A DNA stretch of 64,000 bases from Clostridiales bacterium (lineage in GTDB: Bacteria > Bacillota > Desulfotomaculia > Desulfotomaculales > VENG01). The stretch is from positions 25,930 through 89,929 of the forward strand of contig JADQBQ010000004.1 in the NCBI GenBank assembly GCA_016278505.1, in the 5' to 3' direction. The translations under genes and the position numbers were made by a program. The stretch's first letter is position 1, and every line of letters begins with the position of its first letter. A model generated the notes under the pieces. That model was not told the DNA's origin. It did no database searches and saw only the letters and a list, made by a program, of their open reading frames with translations. Below, piece by piece: positions 1-9,375 of the stretch.

Positions 1-180
1 CTGATCTCCCTCGCCATTGTTATCGCCGGGCCCATTGAAGATTTTCTCACTAACTATGTGGAAGAATCCCCTTCCCTGTCACCTAATGATAAAAAGCATT
101 ACACCGATATCATAGATCAGAGCACAAGCCTTGCTTTCCTGGCTCTTTTGGGACTTGCAGTTTTATGTACTGGTGAATAA
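1..180 (+). CDS. C-terminal end of a truncated CDS (hydrophobic, probable membrane protein)
   Basis: Open frame from base 1 to TAA at 178-180: LISLAIVIAGPIEDFLTNYVEES...LAFLALLGLAVLCTGE*. Confidence 0.5.
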   Translation: MISLAIVIAGPIEDFLTNYVEESPSLSPNDKKHYTDIIDQSTSLAFLALLGLAVLCTGE

Positions 181-187
181 TAAGTAT

Positions 188-655
188 TTAATCAATATTG
201 AAGTTAAGATAGTCAACTTTCCAAGCAGGATTAGGTGCTTCAATTTCAATGGTTAACTCATAAACCAGAGGAACAGTTATTGCCTTTACTACAGTAGGTG
301 AAAAAAATTCTACTTCCTGCTCCGGATTACATATAAATTTTACCTGGGCGTGAAACTGGTCATCATAGATAATCCTATTGCTAACACCATACTCGCATAT
401 ATCTTTACCCCATTCATGCCTAATTTGCGCCAAAACGGAATTCAATTGTTCCCTGATAAAGAAGTTATCAAAACTTATGGTTCTTAACTGTTCCAGGGTA
501 AAAAATCCTTTACTGTACCAATGACCTTTAAAAAAGCCCTGAGCTTCTGAACTTATCAAACCCCAAAAAGCCACAGCATCATTATCTTTAAAAATAGTAT
601 GCAGAAAGGCCAGAGCTACGCGGTGTTGTGGTCCCAATAGGTTTCTTTTTTTCAT
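188..655 (-). CDS. hypothetical protein, 155 aa
   Basis: ORF track; no family recognised. Confidence 0.6.
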   Translation of the reverse strand: MKKRNLLGPQHRVALAFLHTIFKDNDAVAFWGLISSEAQGFFKGHWYSKGFFTLEQLRTISFDNFFIREQLNSVLAQIRHEWGKDICEYGVSNRIIYDDQFHAQVKFICNPEQEVEFFSPTVVKAITVPLVYELTIEIEAPNPAWKVDYLNFNID

Positions 656-742
656 TATTCCAACCTTATAAACATATTATTGTAATTATTTACTACTCTT
701 GCAAAGTATAATAACACTGGAAAACCGCCGTGTAAACCTATC

Positions 743-1195
743 TTAAACACCACAAACACGAGAAATCTCTTGGTGGAAATAATATGGTCCCTGTCCCCAA
801 TGTGCCTGGTCATGTATAACATCATTTTTAGCCAGCCATTCCAGCGCTGTTTCAACCATGGCCAGGGCCGCCTCAGCAGCGCTTTCCTCATGGAGGACAA
901 AGTATTCATAATCATCCATATACCCCAAGGATTCACTGTTTATGGAACTGTGTAACACTATTGAATTACCAGGCAGCCGGGCATAGTCGAAACAAATAAA
1001 ATCTTTGGTACTGCCCGCCACAAATTTCAATGCCCCGTATGGATCCGTAGCTTCCCGGGCATAAACCGCTTTACCTTTGTCCGTGGTCGGTCTTTCGTTA
1101 TCATCATATAGATCATCGGGCATCAATGCTTGTCCAAATTCATCGTAAGGAATGCCATCCTCCCAATCTGATATTTCTTCAAGAGCATAGCTCAC
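743..1195 (-). CDS. hypothetical acidic protein, 150 aa
   Basis: ORF track; purine-rich RBS-like sequence upstream on minus strand. Confidence 0.6.
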   Translation of the reverse strand: MSYALEEISDWEDGIPYDEFGQALMPDDLYDDNERPTTDKGKAVYAREATDPYGALKFVAGSTKDFICFDYARLPGNSIVLHSSINSESLGYMDDYEYFVLHEESAAEAALAMVETALEWLAKNDVIHDQAHWGQGPYYFHQEISRVCGV

Positions 1196-1483
1196 GTGCT
1201 ATACCTCCTCCAGATATAACTTGATTCCATCCTACATATTCCATATTTATCCTTGTCCATCTGTTTATTTTTAATACCGTTTAACTGATCCACAATAACG
1301 CAAACAATACATACTTTATAAATTTTCCTACGCAGTTTTTCTATTATCTCTTCTCTAATTAAGAATAATTTCCTTGTCTCAGCTACTTTTTCTGAACCAA
1401 CTTTTTATCATTGCCAAAGGAGTTTTAACTCCGACATTGAAATTAACTAATGTAATCAATCACGTAAATGAGAGGCTTAATCA

Positions 1484-2734
1484 ATGAAATTAGACGACTT
1501 GAAACAGGTGTTTAATGAGAAACTTATTAATTGGTTTCCCGTGGTAGCCGATGACGATAAAACATATGTAAATAACGTATTAACTTATACTAACATCCTA
1601 CGTCTTCGTTTAATTGCTTGGATGCTAATAATTTTCATGACAGTCCTGATTTGTATTCACTTAATTTATATTGATAAAGTGCAGCTGGAAAGTGTAATTA
1701 AAATAGCTCCGCTCATAATGGCCTTAAGAATAATATTTATAGGAGTTGCCGCTATTTTTTTAGTTGTTACTGGCAAGTTAAGCTTCCCAGGATCGATTAC
1801 GCGCAATCACCAATTATATGAGTCGGCATTTATAATGTTCAATCTTATAGGTTTTGCTATTTTATCCGGCCTAACTCAATCACTGGGACCAGGCATAACA
1901 TCAGCTTATTTAATAGCGGTATTAGTCTCAGCAACCTTTCTGTACCTTGATTGGAAGAAAAGTATTTTAATTTACACCACTGCCTGGACAGTATTGACAG
2001 TGATGATATGGACTTTTCAACCCGATTGGATTGTTGCCTTTTCCGGTTTCTTGAATGGTACTTTTATAACAATACTGGCCATTAGCATTTCCAGATTTAT
2101 TTACGCGAATCGAGTCCAAGATTTCATGAGTAAACGATTAATTGAGAAGCAAAAAGAAAATCTGGCCTCAACTAATAAAATACTTGAAAAAATGTCGTAC
2201 CTTGACGGGCTCACCAATATAACTAACAGGCGCTTCTTTGATGAATTTTTAGCACGGGAATTGAAACGGGCCGCCAGGGAAAGCTTTTCAATATCGCTGG
2301 TAATGCTGGACATTGATAAATTCAAACAATACAATGATACATTTGGTCACCAGGCCGGGGATAATGTACTTGTTCAGGTTGCCGAGGTCCTTAGTAAAAG
2401 CATCAAAAGACCTGGAGATATAGCCGCTCGTTACGGCGGTGAAGAATTTGCGATTGTTCTTACTAATACCGACCTCGAAGGTGCAAATTGTGTAGCTGAA
2501 TCTGTACGCAAATCGATAGAAAACCTAAACATTGAAAACCCTCACTCACCAACGAATAAGCTAACTGTCAGCTGCGGCCTTGCTTGCATGCAGCCCAACA
2601 ACGACCAGGAATCTCCCACTATAATTATCGCTTCTGCGGATAAAGCCCTTTACGAGGCCAAAAAAGCAGGGGGAAATAAATGTATATGGGCCAAATCACA
2701 GAATGGCCGACGCATTTTAGTGAATGTAAAATAA
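1484..2734 (+). CDS. membrane-anchored diguanylate cyclase (GGDEF)
   Basis: N-terminal TM segments, then DGLTNITNRRFFDEF, DIDKFKQYNDTFGHQAGD and ARYGGEEFAIVL. Confidence 0.92.
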   Translation: MKLDDLKQVFNEKLINWFPVVADDDKTYVNNVLTYTNILRLRLIAWMLIIFMTVLICIHLIYIDKVQLESVIKIAPLIMALRIIFIGVAAIFLVVTGKLSFPGSITRNHQLYESAFIMFNLIGFAILSGLTQSLGPGITSAYLIAVLVSATFLYLDWKKSILIYTTAWTVLTVMIWTFQPDWIVAFSGFLNGTFITILAISISRFIYANRVQDFMSKRLIEKQKENLASTNKILEKMSYLDGLTNITNRRFFDEFLARELKRAARESFSISLVMLDIDKFKQYNDTFGHQAGDNVLVQVAEVLSKSIKRPGDIAARYGGEEFAIVLTNTDLEGANCVAESVRKSIENLNIENPHSPTNKLTVSCGLACMQPNNDQESPTIIIASADKALYEAKKAGGNKCIWAKSQNGRRILVNVK

Positions 2735-2867
2735 AAATGGAATTTAATCAACAACCACCCAACTTCCTCCCAATCCTATCGGTACCGGAGCCCGCTTAAA
2801 CAGTACCGACCATATCAATTTCCTACCTCCATGCCCTCCGTCATACTTTTTATAATGACACTAAAAT

Positions 2868-2901
2868 AAAAATTCGGCACTGCTCTCAGTGCCGAATTTT
2901 T
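2868..2901 (-). terminator. intrinsic terminator downstream of tRNA-Val
   Basis: Perfect 15-bp inverted repeat aaaaattcggcactg/ctct/cagtgccgaattttt. Confidence 0.8.
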
Positions 2902-2909
2902 GATACATA

Positions 2910-2984
2910 TGGTGGGCGGGAGAAGAATTGAACTTCCGACCTCTTGCGTGTCAAGCAAGCGTTCTCCCACTGAACTACCCGCCC
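2910..2984 (-). tRNA. tRNA-Val (GAC)
   Basis: Reverse complement GGGCGGGTAGTTCAGTGGGAGAACGCTTGCTTGACACGCAAGAGGTCGGAAGTTCAATTCTTCTCCCGCCCACCA; acceptor stem pairs; anticodon loop TTGACAC; CCA encoded. Confidence 0.95.
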
Positions 2985-3067
2985 GAATTGTTACGTCCTT
3001 TATTATGCAATAAATTCAGGCGGAAGTCAAGTTGAATGTGTCTTCTGTTATCTACTAACCGGGCTTT

Positions 3068-4198
3068 TTATTTCCATATTCTCACTGGCCACCAGGGTTT
3101 TCGTACGCTTTCCTTGGCCACCAGGTCCGTTCTACCCAATTCTCCTTGATCTGTTGTAAAGATTACTTGTCCTATAATATCACCTTTTTTAACCGGGGCA
3201 GTTAGTTTAGAGGCTATAACCTTCCCCTGTACTTGGGTCGGGTTTTGCGTGTCCATATAGGCGGACACTTCCTCATTTGCTATTGCAGGTACTCTGGATT
3301 TTACACCTTCACTCACCGAAACACCGGGGAAAGCTTGTCCTTTCCGGCAAAGAACGTATAAATCAGTGTTGTTAAAACCGTAATCTAAAAGCTCAACCGC
3401 ATCTTCATACCTTTTTGGGCTGTGTAGAATAACTGCAATTAAGCGGCGACCATCCCTGGTGGCGGATGCTATATAACACTTCCCTGCTTTAATGGCCGTA
3501 CCTGTTTTAACCCCGTCTATGCCCGGGTACTCCTCTTGGGTTAATATCCTGTTGGTATTTTTAATTTCTTTTTCTTTGATTGGCTCGTACCAGGCAACTG
3601 TGGTTTCTTTGGTACTTACCAGCCGGTTAAAAGATTCATTTTGAAGAGCATAGCGCGTTATTATAGCCAGGTCTTGGGCCGTAGAATAATGATTGGGATT
3701 ACTGTAGCCATTGGTATTGGCAAAACGGGTCTGAAAAGCACCCAAGGCAACTGCCTTTTTATTCATTAAGTGTATAAATGCGTCGTGACTGAGACCGATA
3801 TGTTCAGCAATGGCCACGGTGGAATCATTGGCGGAAGAGAGCAACGCAGCTTCCAGGAGGTTACTCAGGGTAATTTTATCACCGGCCTTAAGGCCGATAG
3901 TGGAACCGGTGGATACTGCTCCGGCCTTGCGGCTAACAGTTACTACCTCGCCCAGGTGAGAGTATTCAAGCGCTATTATGCCGGTCATAATTTTGGTCAG
4001 GCTGGCAGGAGAGCGGCGCTTAGAACCATGCTTGTCATACAGCACCTGCCCGCTTGAAACATCCATCAAAATAGCAGCGTCAGCTGCTATTTTAGGTGCA
4101 GCGTCACTAGAGGCGGGAGAAAATACAGACATTGCCAAGATTAAAGCTAAAAAGATTAGTTTCTCTTTTACGAACCGCAAGTTTTTCACGCCTTTCAT
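3068..4198 (-). CDS. D-alanyl-D-alanine carboxypeptidase (peptidase S11, DacF-like)
   Basis: Motifs SPASLTKIMTG (SxxK), SSANDS (SxN), GVKTGTA (KTG); signal peptide. Confidence 0.93.
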   Translation of the reverse strand: MKGVKNLRFVKEKLIFLALILAMSVFSPASSDAAPKIAADAAILMDVSSGQVLYDKHGSKRRSPASLTKIMTGIIALEYSHLGEVVTVSRKAGAVSTGSTIGLKAGDKITLSNLLEAALLSSANDSTVAIAEHIGLSHDAFIHLMNKKAVALGAFQTRFANTNGYSNPNHYSTAQDLAIITRYALQNESFNRLVSTKETTVAWYEPIKEKEIKNTNRILTQEEYPGIDGVKTGTAIKAGKCYIASATRDGRRLIAVILHSPKRYEDAVELLDYGFNNTDLYVLCRKGQAFPGVSVSEGVKSRVPAIANEEVSAYMDTQNPTQVQGKVIASKLTAPVKKGDIIGQVIFTTDQGELGRTDLVAKESVRKPWWPVRIWK

Positions 4199-4272
4199 GG
4201 AATTTTATTCTCACAGACATAACGACACCACCAAGTAAATAACCTTGATTAGGAGAAAATGAAGGAGGTGTA

Positions 4273-4980
4273 ATGATGCGAGTATTCTATTTTGACCTGG
4301 TAAAAATATCGCGTAATTTCCTGGTGTTTTTTTTACTGACCACAACAGCTATATTGTTTTCTATGATAGTGAGACAAAACGTCCCCAGCACTGCCGGTGC
4401 GGCCGGCAGTGTGATAACCAAAGTCCAGACCCAAGAAAAAGTTGCAGCTTTAACATTTGATATAACACTGGAAACAGATGTAGCAACAATTGTACGGTCT
4501 TTAGAGGAAAACCAAATTACCGCTACTTTTTTTCTGGATCCGGATTGGGCCCAAAACAACCAGAAAGCCATCCGTCACATGGCATTAAAGGGACATGAAA
4601 TAGGCGTTTTATTAGATAGCAAGGTAATAATAAATAATTATCCTGAAAACATGGACAAAGCAAAGGAGCTATATTCTCTTTGGGCAGGGTCATCCCCCAG
4701 GCTGGTGAGGCTTACGGATAACAAACCGGATGCAAAAGGGCCTCAAATTCTTCATTCCCATGGGTTCAAAGTTATTGACAGCACCGTAAAGATACAAGAT
4801 ATGCCCGGCCAAAATACGGACTGGCTACTGCCCGGCAGCATTTTACACATTATCCCCCAAAGTAGTAGCAGCACTACACAAAAATTGCTTACCGAAGTTA
4901 TGTCTGCAGCCAAAGAAGAACATTTTCGCCTAAATACACTTTCCGAATTATTGTCCTATGGGCCGGGTATTGTAAATTAA
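4273..4980 (+). CDS. polysaccharide deacetylase-like (NodB fold), apparently degenerate
   Basis: N-terminal TM; VAALTFDITLETDVATIVRSLEENQITATFFLDPDWA...KGHEIGVL resembles NodB but lacks the canonical TFDDG and HxxxH motifs. Confidence 0.7.
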   Translation: MMRVFYFDLVKISRNFLVFFLLTTTAILFSMIVRQNVPSTAGAAGSVITKVQTQEKVAALTFDITLETDVATIVRSLEENQITATFFLDPDWAQNNQKAIRHMALKGHEIGVLLDSKVIINNYPENMDKAKELYSLWAGSSPRLVRLTDNKPDAKGPQILHSHGFKVIDSTVKIQDMPGQNTDWLLPGSILHIIPQSSSSTTQKLLTEVMSAAKEEHFRLNTLSELLSYGPGIVN

Positions 4981-5027
4981 CCTGTTGTTTATTATGCAAA
5001 AATATAACGTTTTTCATTCCAGATAAT

Positions 5028-5062
5028 AAATCACCCCTGGCATATACTGCCAGGGGTGATTT
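5028..5062. terminator. bidirectional intrinsic terminator between convergent genes
   Basis: aaatcacccctggca/tatac/tgccaggggtgattt. Confidence 0.75.
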
Positions 5063-5065
5063 ACT

Positions 5066-5683
5066 TTATTCGTCCTCATCTTTTTTACTACTATGATTAC
5101 GGCGCCAGAAGTATAACACCAGCACAACGGACAGAATGAAGAAGAATAAGCCCAATAAAACAGAGTAAGATTCCAGCTTGCCCCAATTGGCCCCCAATAA
5201 CAGCCCGGCAGCGAGAAAAGTGGAGCTCCAGAATGCTGTACCAATAAAAGAAAGGACGGCAAAAGTAGTCCATGGCATACTTGCCATTCCTGCCACGTAA
5301 GCACTTAGCGGCCGAACACCGGAAATAAAACGGCCGAACACCAATACAATAACACACCGGTTGCTGAACCACTCTTCTACCTTTTTCAGTTTCTTTTCAT
5401 TCAAACCACCGTATTTGCCATATTTAACCACAAACGGCCGGCCCAGGCGGGCACCAAAGAAATAGGCTACCATCGATCCACACCAGGAAAAACCCAGAGC
5501 CGTAGCCCACGTAGGGATAAAGTCCAATACACCGCGCCAAACCATAAAACCCGCGAACCCCAGTGCTATTTCGCCGGGAAAGGGAAGACCCGTAAATTCC
5601 ATCAACATTCCGAGCCCGAGCCCAAGATATCCAAAATTGCTGATCAGACCAAGTGCCATGTCTTTAAAGTTCATATTGTCCAC
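5066..5683 (-). CDS. DedA family membrane protein
   Basis: LPFPGEIALGFAGFMV, FGRFISGVRPLSAYVAGMASM; several TM helices. Confidence 0.88.
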   Translation of the reverse strand: MDNMNFKDMALGLISNFGYLGLGLGMLMEFTGLPFPGEIALGFAGFMVWRGVLDFIPTWATALGFSWCGSMVAYFFGARLGRPFVVKYGKYGGLNEKKLKKVEEWFSNRCVIVLVFGRFISGVRPLSAYVAGMASMPWTTFAVLSFIGTAFWSSTFLAAGLLLGANWGKLESYSVLLGLFFFILSVVLVLYFWRRNHSSKKDEDE

Positions 5684-5699
5684 CTATTAATAGAAAAAG

Positions 5700-6320
5700 T
5701 TACTTGTGTCTCCTACGGCGTCTCCACCAATACACTAACACCAGAATAAAACCGACAACAACGACGACGTCCAGGCGATGGAACCAGGGTTTTAGAGCGT
5801 CCCAGTTTTGCCCCATTTTAACCCCAAGATAAACCAGTAAAATTGACCACGGTAACGATCCTAAAAAACTATAAATCAAAAACCGCCAGATATTCATACC
5901 GGCAATTCCCGCGGGCAAGGAAATAAAAGTACGCACCACCGGCATAAGGCGTGTAAAAAAGACAGTGGCCTCACCGTAACGGTTAAACCATCTTTCCGCC
6001 AGCAAAAAGTGATTATCTGAGATGCCCACGTACCGCCCATACTTTTGTAAAAAGGGGCGGCCGCCCCATAAACCCAGATAATAAGAAGCTACTGAGCCGC
6101 CAATGCCACCAAGGGTCCCTGCCATTACTGCGCCCCAAAAGGTAAGCCTGCCCGTGGATACCAAATACCCACCGAAAGGCAGTATAATTTCACTGGGCAA
6201 GGGTATGTTCGCACTCTCTATGGCCATACCAATGGCCAACCCCCAGTAACCCAGGGCCGCAATGAACTCAGTAATCCGGGCTGCCACTATTTCCATTATA
6301 GTTTGAAATAATTCAAACAA
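5700..6320 (-). CDS. DedA family membrane protein (paralogue)
   Basis: IPLPSEIILPFGGYLV, FTRLMPVVRTFISLPAGIAGM. Confidence 0.9.
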   Translation of the reverse strand: MFELFQTIMEIVAARITEFIAALGYWGLAIGMAIESANIPLPSEIILPFGGYLVSTGRLTFWGAVMAGTLGGIGGSVASYYLGLWGGRPFLQKYGRYVGISDNHFLLAERWFNRYGEATVFFTRLMPVVRTFISLPAGIAGMNIWRFLIYSFLGSLPWSILLVYLGVKMGQNWDALKPWFHRLDVVVVVGFILVLVYWWRRRRRHK

Positions 6321-6407
6321 AAAGCTCCCCTACCTCATTAATCAAGTAAAACTTCTCCCACCTTTTTATGAGGGAGAAGCTGCATAAATGACTATTTTGA
6401 CCGTTTT

Positions 6408-7640
6408 TTATTTTCGTTTGGAAAGGTAATGGGATAAGAAAGATATGGTATTACTTACTCTACGAATACTGTCAGACTTGCCACAAGTAGAGTACCGCTC
6501 GTCACAATCTTTCAAGTTAAGGATTTTGCGGATAGAACGGCATTTGCCTGAAATAGTGGAAGCTGATATACCATATCTCTCAGCCAATGAAATTTGGTTT
6601 TCACGATCATCTTTTTCCAGTCTGGACACCGTATATACAATGGCTGCTACCCAAACTTCCGGTTTGCGAAAGGCCGGCCTCTCTAATGATGTAAAGTCAT
6701 ACCACAAACGCAGTGCATTGCTCACCTGTTGAGAATCATATCTAAATGTATAAAGCTCCTCCGCTACTTCCCGTGCCACACGCTGATAACGAGCTTCTCT
6801 CCAGGGAAAATCCTCAGGCACCTTACAGTGACTGTTAAACTCAATTTCTTGGAATAATTGTTCCGGTCGCCCTTCTTCACAATCCTCATCAAGCCATTCT
6901 AAACCGGAATCTGTAGTAATTTGCATCACAACACTATTCACCACGTGGCTGCGTTCCCTAAGGTAGAACTTCCAATCCTCCTGGTGATTGCGGTTCTCCC
7001 AAAAATGAAAAGCATCGGCGAATAGCTTTTTTAATAAGATACTCCTACAGTTGCTCGGCAAGGCTAAGCCGCTGGTGGAAAATTCATTTTCGTCTCCAAC
7101 GGGTAAAATGCGCATGTAAAGAATAAAACCAGGATTAATTTCTTTTACCGCGTTAACATCCGTTACTACCAACTGATCACGCAATAGCAAATCTTCTAGA
7201 AAAAGTTTTCCGGGATAAACAGCCTTAACTTCATAGAGACTGTTTGCTGCTCGGGACCAACATTCCAAAAGAAACTTCTCATCGTCACTCAAAGTAGTTA
7301 ACCTTTTGAATTTATCAATAATCCTATCTCCGTCCGGGAGCCTGAAATCAAATATAAACCATTCAAAACAGCGTTCCATTAAAAAGTCGTCGTCAAAATC
7401 ATTTATACTAACGTCAAGGTGCCGAAAGTATAATTCCTGGGCCCGGGAGGCATCTTTAGCAAACTCATACCTTCCCACATAGTCACCCAACAAACGGCGC
7501 AGTTTTTGTCCCACCTTACGCAAACGTACTTGAGTTAAAGAAACAACGTTTGAGGTGCTTCCACAGCACACCTCATATTCCACCCCACTGCCACATGGAC
7601 AGGGCATACTTTTTTTTGCCAACACCTTCACCTCCCCCAC
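6408..7640 (-). CDS. SEC-C motif protein with C-terminal HTH-like (DUF6398-like) segment
   Basis: N-terminal MPCPCGSGVEYEVCCG (SEC-C); C-terminal RKPEVWVAAIVYTVSRL...SLAERYGISASTISGKCRSIRKIL. Confidence 0.6.
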   Translation of the reverse strand: MGEVKVLAKKSMPCPCGSGVEYEVCCGSTSNVVSLTQVRLRKVGQKLRRLLGDYVGRYEFAKDASRAQELYFRHLDVSINDFDDDFLMERCFEWFIFDFRLPDGDRIIDKFKRLTTLSDDEKFLLECWSRAANSLYEVKAVYPGKLFLEDLLLRDQLVVTDVNAVKEINPGFILYMRILPVGDENEFSTSGLALPSNCRSILLKKLFADAFHFWENRNHQEDWKFYLRERSHVVNSVVMQITTDSGLEWLDEDCEEGRPEQLFQEIEFNSHCKVPEDFPWREARYQRVAREVAEELYTFRYDSQQVSNALRLWYDFTSLERPAFRKPEVWVAAIVYTVSRLEKDDRENQISLAERYGISASTISGKCRSIRKILNLKDCDERYSTCGKSDSIRRVSNTISFLSHYLSKRK

Positions 7641-7719
7641 ATTGCGGGGATACTATACTATATTATATTATTCCACACTGCATATTATTTTCCTGCCCAA
7701 ACACCTTTCCGTCCAAAGG

Positions 7720-9261
7720 TTACCGTGTGGTTATGCTTACATTGTCCGGAGTGGTGTTAATATTAAGTTTAAGCAATTTCAATGCTTCAAGGGATATATA
7801 ACGCACCCCTTCTACTGTCTTTACGGGGTCCTTCAACTCTTTCTCATCCTTATTCAAAATTAATTTGCCACTATCGGGATATACTTCCAAAGTATCGCCG
7901 AAACCACTAATTCTGATACAGTTAAGATCGAAGAAAACCTCGTATCCAAGTGCTTCCAACGAGAACCTTAAAGGGATAAATAAAGATTCTGATTTCATCT
8001 GCGGCATAGGTCCCATATATTCTACTTCTTGGTTATTAATTCTTACAATTTTATCTTTTAGTGCAAATTCCAACAGGGGGTTACTTCCTGTCAATACCTG
8101 AGCAGCAGCAACAAGCTGCAGCTCAGGGGTAAGCACCCGCCGATCAGGAATCAAACCGGTGCCGTCAAGATCGGTGCCCGAAGGTGTATAATACCGGTGG
8201 GTAGTAACCTTTAAAGCCCCTTTGTTGGACAGAGGAATAACCGTTTGCATTACTCCTTTGCCGTAAGTTTGAGTTCCCACCAGTACCGCCCGATCATGAT
8301 CTCGCATAGCACCGGCCATCACCTCTGCCGCGCTGGCCGAACTTTCATTTACCACAATAGCAGTTTGTACTGCCGTGGCCGACGGCCGCCCTGAAGTCAC
8401 GTAAGAGTCGGTATTTCCATCTTTATCAACTATTGATACCACCGCACTGCCGGGAGAAAGAAATTGTGACACCATATCTACCGCTGCCTGCAGATACCCT
8501 CCGCCATTATTACGTAAATCCAAAACCAGAAATTTTATATCCTCAGCAAGTAAATCACCAAGTGCACTACTAAACTCGTTAGCGGTTTCCGAGCCAAAGG
8601 AACCGACATAAATATAACCGGTTTGATCATCCAGTAAGCTAGAATCCACCGTAGGTATATTTATATGTCCCCTTACTACGTTAAAGTCCTTTTGCCCTTT
8701 GCCTGGCCGGTCTACAGTAATTTTCACCTTAGATCCTTCCGGTCCCCGTATGATCTGCACCACTTCAGCAAAATTAAGTCCCTTTAAACTGGCATCATCT
8801 ACAGCTACAATAGTGTCACCGGCCTGAATTCCCGCGTCTTTAGCGGGAGAAGAAGGTATCACCCTAACCACTATGGGGTGATAATCACCGGGCCGCAATT
8901 CCACCCCGATGCCAAACAAATCATTATCCAGGGCATTGGCAAACTCCTTCAGCTCTTCAGGGCTGAAATATTCAGTATAGGGATCCTCCATGGAGCCTAA
9001 CATACCGTTTATGGCGCCTTGCATCAACTGACCCGGCTCTGGTTGATCAAGATGGTACTGATTCAGGCGGCCCATCATTTCTTCTAATAAAAGCAAATCC
9101 TCAATGGCAGCATCGTCAGCACCTGCAGCCGGCACTCCGGACAGCAGCAGACTAATTAATAAGACAATTAATAAAACTCGCCTGAACAAAATATACCACT
9201 CCCAAGTAATTTTTGGAGATTCACGTGAAAAAAATCTCACCAGGATTGAATGAGTTTCCAA
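7720..9261 (-). CDS. S41 family C-terminal processing peptidase with C-terminal copper amine oxidase N-like domain
   Basis: PDZ region (GIQAGDTIVAVDDASLKGL), NESSASAAEVMAGAMRDHDRAVLVGTQTYGKGVMQT catalytic S/K motifs; N-terminal signal; the first residues may precede the true start. Confidence 0.9.
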   Translation of the reverse strand: METHSILVRFFSRESPKITWEWYILFRRVLLIVLLISLLLSGVPAAGADDAAIEDLLLLEEMMGRLNQYHLDQPEPGQLMQGAINGMLGSMEDPYTEYFSPEELKEFANALDNDLFGIGVELRPGDYHPIVVRVIPSSPAKDAGIQAGDTIVAVDDASLKGLNFAEVVQIIRGPEGSKVKITVDRPGKGQKDFNVVRGHINIPTVDSSLLDDQTGYIYVGSFGSETANEFSSALGDLLAEDIKFLVLDLRNNGGGYLQAAVDMVSQFLSPGSAVVSIVDKDGNTDSYVTSGRPSATAVQTAIVVNESSASAAEVMAGAMRDHDRAVLVGTQTYGKGVMQTVIPLSNKGALKVTTHRYYTPSGTDLDGTGLIPDRRVLTPELQLVAAAQVLTGSNPLLEFALKDKIVRINNQEVEYMGPMPQMKSESLFIPLRFSLEALGYEVFFDLNCIRISGFGDTLEVYPDSGKLILNKDEKELKDPVKTVEGVRYISLEALKLLKLNINTTPDNVSITTR

Positions 9262-9375
9262 CCTTTATCCAATTTATTCTAGTAGCGTGGGTTAAACTCC
9301 TGCCGCCATACACAGCTTAATGGCAGGTATTTTAGCCCACTGCGGTGAAATACTAGAAAATATCACTCCAGGAAG

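Noticed and set aside
655-936. ORF 655-936 (-) and ORF 770-955 (+)
   Set aside because: Overlap the better supported 743-1195 gene in other frames and lack protein-like features.
5014-5372. ORFs 5014-5304 and 5097-5372 (-)
   Set aside because: Out-of-frame shadows of the DedA gene.
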